Source: Takakia lepidozioides
Taxonomy: Eukaryota > Streptophyta > Takakiopsida > Takakiales > Takakiaceae
Direction: 5' to 3'
Assembly: GCA_030704615.1 (NCBI GenBank)
Contig: CM060732.1
Location: 35,383,053-35,447,052 of the forward strand
DNA length: 64,000 nt
Each line of letters starts with the position of its first letter. Position 1 is the first letter of the stretch. The notes under the pieces were generated by a model. The model saw only the letters and a program-made list of their open reading frames with translations. It searched no databases and was not told where the DNA came from. Positions 54,292-64,000 of this stretch are shown one piece after another. The position numbers and the translations under genes are program-made.

Positions 54292-55830
54292 GTGTCCTCT
54301 ACCTCTAAGCCCACTGGACTTAAGGTTGCAGTTACGGAGGACAATTGGGAGCCTGACATTGGACCCATTGTCACCGGAGGAGAGAGACGACGTATACGGC
54401 GGTTCCTGAGGGCTTATAGGAATCTTTGCCTTCATTTTGAAAGACTTGGGAGCACTGAAGGGTCAAGAGATCCGTATTGAGTTGGCCACTGACACGCCAA
54501 TCTTTCGGAGACCCTATAGATACAGTGACATGGAGAGGTCTTTGATTCAGATGAGGACTCAAGATCTCTGGGAGGCAGGTTTGGTAGAGCTCTCTGGTGG
54601 AGAGTATGCTTTAGCCACAGTGATGCCAGCCAAGAAGGATGTTTATGGCAATTGGACGGAGAGACGTATGTGCGGTGATTACCGGCCTGTAAATCGTCAG
54701 ACCAAGTCCGATAAGTATGCCATGCCAACACCAGAGGAGATCTTTGATGCCATCGGGCATGCTAAGGTCTTTAGCACTTGGGATTTACGATCCGGATATC
54801 ACCAGTTGCCAATCAAGGAGGCGGACAAGCAGAAGACGGCATTCTGGGGGATCAATGAGCACGGCAATGATTGCCTATATCAGTGGTGGTTCTTACCATT
54901 TGGGCTTAAGAATGCTCCTGTAGAGTTTCAGAGAGTCATGGATAGAATTCTAGCAGGGGTGGACTTTGCTCGGTGCTACATAGATGACATCATCATCTTT
55001 AGTGTTACGATGGAGGAGCATGAGAGACACCTTCAGGTGGTATTAGAGCGCTTGAGAGCGCACGGATTGAAGTTGCATCCGAGGAAGTGCAAGTTTTTCC
55101 ACAACCAGATTGAGTATCTGGGTCACATGATATATCCTGGAGGATTGGGGGTACAGCAGACTAAGGTAGAGGCCATTGCACAAATTCCACGCCCCACGGA
55201 TGTGAGCCGAGTTCGAGCTTTCATGGGGTTGGCAAACTATTATAGACGGTTTGTCAAGGGATTTAGTACCATTGCAAAGGCTCTACCCAAGCTGACCAAG
55301 GTGGACCAGGAGTGGCAGTGGGAAGATGAGCAGGAACGAGCTTTTCAAGAGCTCTAGGCGAGGTTGACCTCGGCGCCTATCCTGAGACGACCTATCAGGG
55401 GGCGTCCCTTTCAGCTGCATACGGATTGGAGCATGCTGGGGCTTGGAGCGGTGCTCACACAGATGGATGATGAGGGAAGAGAGTTCGTAGTGGCTTATGC
55501 TAGCCGCTCGAACAACGCTGCAGAGGCTAAGTACAGCTCATATGATGGAGAGTGCTTAGCTGCAGTGTGGGCCGTGGCACACTTCAGGTGCTATCTATAC
55601 GGCAATTTTTTCACCCTTGTCACGGATCACCAGCCACTCAAGTGGTTGATGGAGTCAGACAAGCTTACGGGGAAGCTTGCACGGTGGGCACTCATACTCC
55701 AGGAGTATGACTTTCAGGTTGTGCATCGACCGGGTTTGGTCAATCGGGATGCGGATGGATTGAGTCGCAATCCATGCATGAACCAGCAGGATGACACTGG
55801 AGCTCGGTGGCATGGTGAGACGGACGAGGA
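54292..55830 (+). pseudogene. Reverse transcriptase and RNase H (copy B)
   Basis: All reverse transcriptase boxes are present in one frame from about 54437: MCGDYRPVNRQT, FSTWDLRSGYHQLPI, LPFGLKNAPVEFQRVM and CYIDDIIIFS, with LGHMIYPGGLG and MGLANYYRRFVKGF in the connection. RNase H follows with LHTDWSMLGLGAVL, YSSYDGECLA, TDHQPLKWLM and NRDADGLSRNP, giving its catalytic acidic residues. A single in-frame TAG at 55355-55357 (AAG in copy A) separates the two domains. Confidence 0.92.
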
Positions 55831-55989
55831 GATGGTGTCGGGATGGCACGCATCTGCATTTTTGTGTATCTTAGCATCGGGAGGTCAGGTTGGACCTATA
55901 ACAGGGATGACTGTAGACGGAGTGTCTGAGGACCCTGAGGCTAGTGATGAGCCAGGTGGTGCCAGAGAGATATACATGAGGATTCGGCT

Positions 55990-57116
55990 GTGTTGGACTA
56001 CCTCCGCACGGGAGACACGGCAGCCACTGTGACTGCCAGGGAGAGATATCGGATCCTGCAACGAGCCAAGAGGTTCAAGTGGGAGGGGATACACCTACTT
56101 CGAGTGTGTGAGGATGGTCGGGTGAGGATTGTGCCTCACCCCACACAACGTGCACGGTTAGTGCGGCATGCCCATGAGGAGTTGGGGCATTTTGGAGTGC
56201 GACGCACTCACAGTTTACTGCAAGGGCAATATTGGTGGCGTGGTATGCATACAGAGGTGCAACAGTTCGTGGCTAGGTGCATGGTGTGTGACAAGGTGCG
56301 TGCTTCATTCAACACCCCTACACCACAGTTGCATCCTTTACCAATCATGGGATTGGGCTACAGGTGGAGTCTTGACTTCGAAGGGCCGTTGCCACTGACT
56401 ATGCGCCACCACAGATATGTGTGGTGATGGTGGAGCACTCTCCAACTGGATTGAGTTGGTTCCATTGCCTGACAAGGCTAGTGAAGGGGCTGCGTATGCA
56501 TTCTTGGATCGTGTGCTTAGCCGATTTGGTGCTCCAGCTGAGGTACTCACGGACCAAGGGAGAGATTTCTTGGGGGAGTTTCAGGCTTTGTGTGATAAAG
56601 CCTTGATAGACCACCGCACCACTTCTCGGATCATCCTAGGCCGATGGCTTAGCAGAGAGAGTTGTTCAGACGGTGAAGAGGGGTTTGCGCAAGTATGGCT
56701 TGCAGAAGGGACACCTAGGAGATTGGGATCTTCAGGTTCCTTGGTTAGCCATGGGCTACAGGTTCAGCAAACAAGCATCATTTGCCTCCTTCTCACCATA
56801 TTTCCTTCTCTTTGGCCGAGAGTCGGATTTGCTTGCAGCCATTCGTAGGGACACTGCTCAAGTCCTTAACCTTGACGCTCCAGACGTGTGGGTACGTACA
56901 TGTAATCAGCGTGCAGAGTTGTTCAAGAAAGTCATGCCCATGGCTTTTGAGAACCTTGTCATTGCACAACACCGTGATACGTTGAGGTATGCCACTATAC
57001 GTGGTGGAGGATATCGTCATGGGGTTCGGAGGTTTAACCCTGGTGACTATGTTTATTTGCAGCAGACTGCTCCTACACAACAAAAAGAGAAAAGATCTAG
57101 CACACAAAGGCTATGA
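55990..57116 (+). pseudogene. Integrase (copy B), 3' end missing
   Basis: Zinc-binding part HAHEELGHFGVRR ... FVARCMVC, then core with SLDFEGPLPL (first Asp) and LTDQGRDFLGEF (second Asp). The Glu region is damaged: a small deletion at about 56637 puts HPEANG out of frame. The C-terminal part (RFNPGDYVYLQQ) runs to 57076, after which foreign DNA of the hAT element follows. The PHD finger expected next is found inverted at 46465-46710. Confidence 0.88.
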
Positions 57117-57376
57117 AGGCACATAAAGGCTCTTATATACCCTGATTAGATATACCCTTCATTTTAACATATACCCCTTTAGAAAAGTAGGGTATATTGA
57201 GCATCTTGATGCGGGCTAAATATTTCGATAAGGGTATATCATAAAAATATACCCTGATATAAGGGTATACATCCAGGTACCTAAACTTGCCACACCGGGG
57301 TATATATATAGCAATATACCCTGATACAGGTACCTGCGGGGTATATCAGAGTAATTTATACACCCGCCCAACACTG
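57077..57376. other. Right end of the hAT-type element
   Basis: Rich in GGGTATA and TATACCC motifs like the left end, and ends in the terminal inverted repeat CACCCGCCCAACACTG. Confidence 0.65.
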
Positions 57377-57384
57377 GTTCTTTC
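57377..57384 (+). repeat. hAT target-site duplication, right
   Basis: GTTCTTTC, identical to 45144-45151. Confidence 0.85.
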
Positions 57385-57489
57385 CCTTGCAATAGTTCTT
57401 TATTGTTCTTGTCATTGTTGGCCATGACTGGCTTTTCGATCGGGTGGTTGTCCCACTGCATGCTGCCATTTATGTCTCTGTCCCCTTTT

Positions 57490-57920
57490 CTAAGTCTTAA
57501 AAATATATATTTCAGTTTTTAGGGCAAGACGCCTTTTAAATTCCCAACTTTGATGGGAATAAAAGTATCATTGAGACTCCACAGGATGAAGAGACATCAT
57601 AATTTAATCTTAGTTTACGCTTCCTAAGAAAGTGTCATCATATATAAACATACACATGTTTAGATTCATATATTCTTCCAGTGTGCCCGAGACGAAATTA
57701 TATCATTCTAAAGGTAAAACTAAGCCTCCGAAAAGAAGTGCTACATAGAGGGCAGGGCAGGCTATAACGCACAACAGGGCTGTGGTGGGCCATCATGAGC
57801 CTGTGGGTCTGGGTTCAAACCCCCGTATGATGTCTCTCTCTGCCTTCGGACCCTAAAGGGAGTTTAGGGGCCAATCTCAAGGCCCAGTTGCAGGGGCTGG
57901 TGTCTCCTTGGGAAAAAAAA
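57490..57920 (+). repeat. Two SINE-like repeats
   Basis: CACAGGATGAAGAGACATCA then TAATTTAATC (about 57580) is a variant of the SINE tail. Further on, GTGGGTCTGGGTTCAAACCC (about 57807) is a strong B box, and the copy ends in an A-rich stretch (about 57913-57930). Confidence 0.55.
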
Positions 57921-57929
57921 AAGAGAAAA

Positions 57930-58630
57930 AGTTTGCACGTTTGGACATCATCACCGGGAGTGTGTCAAGTGTTATAAAAAAAGGTGCCCAAATACACTGA
58001 ACCACCGAAGGAAGAGCCGGACCAACAGGGACAGAGGGCCATGAAGCAAGTCAGGAACCAAGCAGTCAACACAAAACCTGGAGACCAACAGAGCCGGGAC
58101 TCGGCCCCCACGAGTCACACATATAACCTGGAAAGGTAGAGCCGGCAGGGATGAGACATGAGACCCCTTAAGTAGTAAGACAGCGGCCAGCCAGCAGTCA
58201 AGGTACCAGCAGGGTACGAGATCATTGTTATCCTGCCAAGCATTGCCTAAGAAAAGGGGAATCACCGCTCACTGAAACGAAGGAGAAAATCAGAGAGGCA
58301 ATGAACATCAGGAGATCAGCCAGACCGTCCCCCGCTGATGAGAGGTCACTAACAGCAAAGTTCCAAAGAAATTATCCAGCCAAGAGGAGGCCAAGAGGGC
58401 CGTCCAAAGCGCCATTAATCAGCGTGATGAAAGGGAGCTCGAGTCAAAAATCTCGAGGCTTGATAGCAGTCAACGACACTTGACAGCTGAACGACCCCAG
58501 ATCCCGTGTCTGCAAAGGATACCAAGCAACCCCTGAGACAGCCCCTGGACAGCCGTGGAGGCGAGAACAATGAGGACCCAAGTCCGGACACGGAAAACAG
58601 ATGACAATCTAAGTGTAGTTCACCTCTCTC
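57930..58630. other. Purine-rich intergenic DNA, no gene recognised
   Basis: Repeated GAGCCGG- and ACCAACAGGG-like words occur, but there are no clear units and no motif-bearing reading frame. Confidence 0.5.
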
Positions 58631-58703
58631 TCTCTCCCCCGGAAAACAGAGGTTTTCAGGAAATCTAAGTGTAGTTCCGTCTGAGTTGAGGCCAGTAGGT
58701 CAC

Positions 58704-58734
<31 letters not shown>

Positions 58735-58752
58735 CCTCTCTCTCTCTCCAGC
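58625..58752 (+). repeat. CT microsatellites
   Basis: (CT)n at 58625-58638 and 58705-58750, each preceded by AGGTCACCT or TTCACCT. GGAAAATCTAAGTGTAGTTC-like text before each suggests a small duplication. Confidence 0.85.
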
Positions 58753-58759
58753 TACTTTT

Positions 58760-60520
58760 CTTCAACCAGCTTTTTTGGAAGATAAAAACCAAGCACAGTA
58801 GCCACCTTATTACTCGACCATTCATTATGAGGAACTGTTGTGGGTGAAGCATGGAATGTATTCTGTTTTTGCTATAATGGTTTTATGAGGGGGAAGGATT
58901 TTGTTGCATCTGCTGTCAGATGTTTCCGAGCACGTCCCTCTGCAGACCATGTGCGTCTTGCCCATTTCCAGGCCGCTTCCACGCGCAAATTGGGCCTGCC
59001 TTAAGTGGGGCTCACCTGTTCCGCCATAACATGCCTACCCCCCTATGGATCGGAGGCTGACGTGCGCTACCCCGCCTGGCGGGTCGCATGTCCGACACAT
59101 GCACCCACTGCGGCGCTGCCACGCAGCGCTGGGCCCTGAATTGCAGAAGCGGCTTCCTAAAGCAGTCCGGTGCCACGTATGGAGAGTTGGGCAGCCAGAT
59201 TCCGCAGCAAAACTTCGCTTGCTACTAAAATTCACCCTTGGATCGGCCGGCAGCCTGCTTCGGCTCGTCGGAAAGCTGGCATTCTGGCCTCCAGTTTCTT
59301 TCTCAACGTTCCCTTGCGTCGGAGCAAATACCCGAAAGTTACAGCCAGTAAGAACTTAAAAAAGAGTACTACTGTTGAACAATACAGATATAAGTGAACA
59401 ATACAGATATAAGTTAAGTAAATATCTGTGTGTTGAATTACCTGCAAGCGTCGTGAGTAATGTGCATGCCCCGGGGCAGTCACGCAGTGTGAGTGAGGCT
59501 GTACAGTAAACTCCAGTTAAATGCCTGACCGGCAACCCCGGTTAACTGTCTGACCTCGGGAGTTGTATACAAGTAGTACATATGTACGTTGGTGGGATTG
59601 TCACTTCTGGCACGTGCGAAGGGACTAAACTGACATTTATGTGTCGGTACAAAATCAAGTCGGTGTAATGTTGGGGTAAGTACATTAGTGTGCTCGGATT
59701 GGTGCAGTGGAGGCGCCCATACAAGTTTACAACCCTAGCTTTTTGAGAAGAAGGTGAGTAGGCAACTTAGTGTCCACACAAAACTGAAAGGCCTGACAGC
59801 CCAAGACCAGTTGGTGGTCTTTAATAGGGCTCTTAACTATCACCCAAGTTGACAAGCTTTGGTTGACCCCTTGGTGCTCTTTCAACTCTTTGGCCCTTCC
59901 AATTTAGTGAAATCTGTTGTGGAAAAACACTTGTTGAGTTTGAACAAGTTTGACTGTTTGAGTCTTTACAAGTCTGTCCCCTCTTTCTAAATTTAAAAAC
60001 ATAAAATATAAAATAAAATAAATAGTAAGTTTGAAGCTATTCATTGAACTGTTGCCAAAGAAAGAAAGAAAAAAAATAAAAATAAATCTGTTGCCAAGAA
60101 CAAGAAAAGAAAAGACAAAAAGAACAATTGTCAACCCCCTCATTTAATGGGCACATGCTGTCCAATCCCAAGGGCGCTCATCCATTTGAAATGCTGAGTG
60201 GTCATCTGCAATGACTCTGGAAGCGTGCACTTGTTCATCCATCACCACTCAACCTTTCATCCATAGTTATTGGCTTCGTCGCAGTTGGTATTTGAAGTGT
60301 GCGCAGTCAGACCTAATCAACACTAATGATCGCATTTTATCCTATCCGTTCTTTTTCTTTCTTTTATTCCAAATAAAGATTTTGATGCTGTATTATTTGG
60401 GCCGTTCTTGGGTTGGGTCTCATTTCTTTTTCGATACCATGTAATGGCAAAGTCTTATATTTAAATAAATGTGGACTCACGTGGACTTTTTTCTTTTCTT
60501 TAAAGGAAAGGGGATGAAGG
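58760..60520. other. Intergenic, no gene recognised
   Basis: AACAATACAGATATAAGT is duplicated in tandem at about 59379-59415. Otherwise only short open frames without motifs, and AT-rich stretches. Confidence 0.5.
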
Positions 60521-60529
60521 CCCTTTTAA

Positions 60530-60955
60530 TCAAATTAATAATAATAAAATAATAGATACCTAGTCACATGAGTGGGAAAACTAACCATTGCCGGGCGTGA
60601 AGGCTAACTGCGGGGAAACTTCCCGGTGGCCGGACTCTTTAATCAAGCAAGGGTAAGTTATGGTGTCAGTTCATTTAGGCAAGAGGTTAGTTCTTCCTAT
60701 CTATTATAAAAAAATTAAAGAAAATAAAGGGAACACCTAGAAGGGACAGCTCACAAATCAGGCCCCTTAATTATAGTGAGAGGAGAAAATAACCTCTTTC
60801 GCAGTATCCGTGCCCTGAAGGATTGCTGATGGGACACCGCCCAAGGGAAGGGGGAGAAGAACATACCACACCCAACAATGTAGCAGGATTTGACCCAGAA
60901 TCATTTGGATGGCACTCAGTGCACTATCCAACTGAGCTAGTGGTGTGCACTATGA
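60530..60955 (-). repeat. tRNA-derived SINE
   Basis: On the minus strand: A box TAGCTCAGTTGGATAGTGCA (about 60935), B-box-like GGGTCAAATCC (about 60895), a body of about 230 bp, the tail ACTGACACCATAACTTACCC (about 60660) and then CCGGGAAGTTTCCCCGC. It is the clearest full-length member in the window. Not a functional tRNA: no acceptor-stem pairing is evident. Confidence 0.7.
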
Positions 60956-60979
60956 GCGCTATTTTCTTTTTTCTTTTTT

Positions 60980-61110
60980 TTTCTTTTTTTGACGAATAGG
61001 GACTGGCCAGATAGATTAGAAGGTGGAAAAAATAGCCATTGTGAGGGCGTGGAGGCTTTACAGTGGGGAGACTTCCCCGTAACCAAGAGTCCAATGAAAC
61101 GAAATGTCCA
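60980..61110 (-). repeat. Second copy of the SINE 3' body
   Basis: AAATAGCCATTGTGAGGGCG, GTGGAGGCTTTACAGTGGGG and AGACTTCCCCGTAACC parallel 60580-60640 in the same orientation. Confidence 0.55.
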
Positions 61111-61379
61111 AAGGGGTCCAAGGAGTGGAGACCAGGGAAGGCCTAAAGAATGGAAATTGCTGAAGAGATAATTATAGAAGCACAACATAAAGATGTAGCA
61201 GATCTAAGATGAAGATGAGGGAGAAGAGTTTAAAATGAATTACTGTAAGATGCAACTTAGGAGAACTAAGATGCAGCAAAGATAAAAAAGAAAAGGAGCT
61301 CAAAGAGCTGAGAGCTTGAAAGTGGGGCCTACAAGTAGCAGAGGATGTGTATTCTAAAAGGCCCAGGAGTATATTAATC

Positions 61380-63564
61380 TAAGATGAGTCTTCAGCTTCG
61401 AGTCCTTGGATCGGCATTGCCTCCAGTTGCAATTGCAATCCCCTCTTGAGCCTCATGGAGGGGACCTGCCATTCTGAGGGGAGAGTGTCCTTCCAATTAA
61501 ATTGTGTGTCGAAAGAGCGGGTTCCGAGAATGCCGCCTTTACCCCAGGGAATGTAGAGAAGTTGTCTTCTCCTCCGTTGAGAAGCCTTGGGAAGAGCTGC
61601 ACACAATCATCATATCAAAGTATATGTTAAAAAGGATCGATCTGATGCTGAGGGGAACCCCCTCATAATTCCAAGCACATCTCTATTTCCATATCCTGCC
61701 ACAGGGTATGAGCCCTTAATGCAGCCCAAACAGGACAAAGCCACAAATTACTACTATCTTGAACATTGAGCAGGACCAAAGAGGTAGCAGTGGGAGTGGG
61801 AAGACATGCCATTTAGCATAAAATTTGAAGATTGTATCCCAAATCCTTCTAGCTCTTGGGCAGAGAACAAAGCAATGCTCTATAGTTCTAGGAAAGCCCT
61901 CATTACAGGATGTGCAGGCAGGGTCTCATGTGTCAATGAAGCAATTGACAGGCAAAATCTTGTGAGCAATTTTCCACAGAAAAACAACAACTTTGTAGCC
62001 CATTCATTCCTCCAGAATCAAAGCAAACATTTTTTTAGTTGACAGGGCAATACAAGTGGGCGCCCCACTTCTTCAGCCATTTTTGGAAGAAAGAGGTTTG
62101 AGACAGCAGGAGGGAGTAGCCCAATTTGACAGAATTGGCAAAGAATGGGGAGTGGGCACGATCCATCCAGGACCATTCACCTGGGTCGAACTGTAGGCTT
62201 GCAAGTGGAAGCCTAAAAAACCAGATGGAATTTGATATATGAGCCCAGTTAGTGGCCTGCCCCGGAGGCGGGAGCAGATTGGGAATCTCAGCCGCGGCGG
62301 ATAGGGAAGTCCCAAGAATTCCATATTCCCAGAGCCGTAAACCCTAAATAGATAGCGGCCATGAGTAGTAAGGTTATTGGTGTTCAGAACAAGAATAGCT
62401 TTCAAATTACCATGAGTGCTAATATTCATCCTTGAAGCAGGCAGCCTAAGAGCACATTGACTGTTTTGCAGCAAGGGGAGAATATAGGGAGGGATTTGAG
62501 CAGTAATGATAGGCCAAGAAGAACATAAGCAACAACCTCTGTGGCAAGCAGAACAGCGTCTTGTTCCCAGATATTTGCAAGATGAGTGAGCCTGACCTTC
62601 TCCCAATGAGCCCATTTAGCCTTTAAGTCTAGCAAGATACCTGCTCTTCTCTTATAGCAACAACTACGTAGGAGTTGTCCAAGGTGGCATCTTAATGGAA
62701 GGGCCAATAGAGGCGGTCTCGGGCATAAGAACCACAATCTTTGGAACCCCATTGTCTTTGTTATAATCTAGATGAATTTCGGCATTGTCCACATTTAGGA
62801 CGTAGTCCTCTATAGGATCGTAAACATTTACAATGACGTTGGGCTTCCACGTGACCCCTTCTTTGTGCCCCAATCTTGAGCCCAACGGAAGATGTGCACT
62901 TTGCACTGAGAGTTACTGGTATTGAATTTTAGAGCTCTTTCCAGTTCCTTCTGGGAGCAGAACATTGTTGCATAGAATCCCCTGCCCGTAGTCAAACATA
63001 AATGTTGCTCGAGGCCCCTTCCAAACCTAGGTGCTCCACAACCTATCTTCGAACCCACCCAGGGAAGTAAAAAAGCACACATCGTTGGGAAAATTTATGA
63101 CATTGAGAGACCTGCATCGTGTCTATGTTCAGTGCGAGGATGGGCTGTACTGAGCCTGAGATCTCCACTACGATATCCTCCAATGGGACCAAATTGGAGG
63201 CAATCGGGGATGGTGGAGCTAAGGTTTTCTCATGGCCTTTGCCTAGAATGGAGCCGCCAGACAGATTGGTGAAAATCGATTTCTGGGTCCATCCTCTACC
63301 GCGGCATTTGGTATCTATGGAGGATTCCCCCCTTTTCCCTTTCTTTGACGACTCTCTCTCTAGAGGCCATGGATGACATGTTAGACGTGTTAGTGAGTAG
63401 ATAGCAAATAGTAGGAGCAGGGAGAGAGCAAGAATAGAGAGTGGGGTAAGAGGGAGGCTAAGAGAGGAAGCCCAACAAGCCAGATAAGATACATGAGAGG
63501 ATGACTCAAGAGGAAACCGTATCACTATACCAGAAATAAACAAGTGAAAATTTGAAAGAATCAT
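61380..63564 (-). pseudogene. Decayed LINE-like element (ORF1-like and zf-RVT-like pieces)
   Basis: On the minus strand, GRGFYATMFCSQKELERALK followed by VHIFRWAQDWG (about 62870-63020) resembles the DUF4283 region of plant LINE ORF1. Further down, WATKLLFFCGKLLTRFCLS (about 61950-62010) followed by PAHPVMRAFLEL recalls the zinc-binding tail of plant LINE reverse transcriptases. The palm is not recognisable and stops are frequent. Assignment is tentative; a decayed host gene is possible. Confidence 0.3.
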
Positions 63565-64000
63565 ACAAGGCCAATAGTCACTGAAGCCAAGGGGCTAAGC
63601 TGGGGAGCCTACTAATTGCTTAGTTGAATCGGAAATGGAAGCAATGCCAATCCAGCGCGGGAAGATGAAGCACGCGCAAGAGGAGGAAGCAGCCATTGGA
63701 GAAGTTAAGCCTAGTTCGGCTGCGCCATATCTTCCATAGACGATGGATTGTCGGGGCTCATATATAGAAGATACTGCACATGAAACTTGAATGTGGTGTG
63801 CTCATATGCCTTCAATAAAATAAATATTCGCAACGCCGCAATTTTGAAGAGAGGGAGAGAATGAAAGAACCCACCGTGGGCAAGCAGAAAGACGACACTA
63901 AAGTCCTTCTCAGGAACTATAGTCGCGACCTTACAGAGCTCTTCATTAGTCGTGCATGCCCAGAATTCATTTGTATAAGGGGGTTTTGGGGTGATGAAGG
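63565..64000. other. Intergenic, no gene recognised
   Basis: I see no domain or repeat I can name. Confidence 0.4.

Larger units (their letters stand above)
47422..57076 (+). mobile_element. Ty3/gypsy copy B body (leader to integrase)
   Basis: The most complete internal region in the window: leader, gag, protease, C5 methyltransferase, reverse transcriptase, RNase H and integrase. It stops at CAGACTGCTCCTAC, within the integrase tail. Few lesions: gag frameshift and stop, TGA at 52243, TGA at 53350, TAG at 55355, and frameshifts near 54425, 56410 and 56640. Confidence 0.9.
45152..57376. mobile_element. hAT-type element filled by a nested gypsy retrotransposon
   Basis: The left end CAGTGTTGTGCGGGTATAT and the right end (in reverse complement) CAGTGTTGGGCGGGTGTAT are typical hAT termini, with the perfect 8-bp duplication. 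Both ends continue into DNA with many TATACCC or GGGTATA motifs (45152-45370 and 57135-57365). I see no hAT transposase, so the original element was probably a small non-autonomous one of under 1.5 kb; the bulk of the 12.2 kb is retrotransposon copies B and C. Confidence 0.75.

Noticed and set aside
60890-60950. Functional tRNA gene
   Set aside because: A and B boxes are present but no acceptor or anticodon stem pairing is evident, and the copy continues into a SINE body and tail.

Overview
This is eukaryotic DNA made almost entirely of transposable elements and simple repeats. I recognise no complete housekeeping gene, rRNA gene or functional tRNA gene. GT-AG introns, Pol III-type SINE heads, a PIF/Harbinger transposon with a trihelix-Myb partner, a SWIM-finger MULE, a chromodomain chromovirus and a Tigger/pogo element point to a plant-lineage genome. 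My best guess is a streptophyte (charophyte) green alga; this is an inference, not proof.

Layout. (1) 1-1761 and 11504-17054 are the two halves of copy A of a Ty3/gypsy retrotransposon. (2) 1762-11503 is a 9.7 kb Mutator-like (MULE) transposon inserted into copy A with an 11-bp target duplication. It carries a MULE transposase on the plus strand and, divergently, a ten-exon minus-strand gene that joins a ParB/Srx-like domain to a beta-class amino DNA-methyltransferase-like domain; eight copies of a 22-bp palindrome all lie in that gene's introns. (3) 17055-21850 holds two head-to-head remnants of chromodomain Ty3/gypsy elements. (4) 22477-25930 is a PIF/Harbinger transposon with an unbroken transposase. 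(5) 25931-36990 is SINE-rich and satellite-rich intergenic DNA, including a 2.2 kb degenerate tandem array and an array of imperfect palindromes. (6) 37032-39549 is a Tigger/pogo transposon. (7) 39550-45143 is mostly unassigned, with tandem repeats including one of about 111 bp whose reading frame stays open. (8) 45152-57376 is bounded by hAT-type termini and a perfect 8-bp target duplication; inside is copy B of the copy-A family, apparently rearranged by one inversion that left its 3' end (copy C, 45533-46757) upstream and in opposite orientation. (9) 57385-64000 is intergenic with SINEs and a decayed LINE-like stretch.

Main result. By combining copies A, B and C the gypsy family reads LTR, long leader, gag with two zinc knuckles, aspartic protease, a C5-cytosine methyltransferase with motifs I, II, IV, VI, VIII and X, reverse transcriptase, RNase H, integrase, PHD finger, LTR. 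It therefore encodes both a chromatin reader and a DNA-methylation writer. Copies A and B share one in-frame TAG between methyltransferase and reverse transcriptase, in a context resembling the UAG-CARYYA readthrough motif. A second, unrelated methyltransferase-like gene is carried by the MULE that interrupts this element. All these copies carry frameshifts or stops, so they are fossils of what may be active families elsewhere in the genome.
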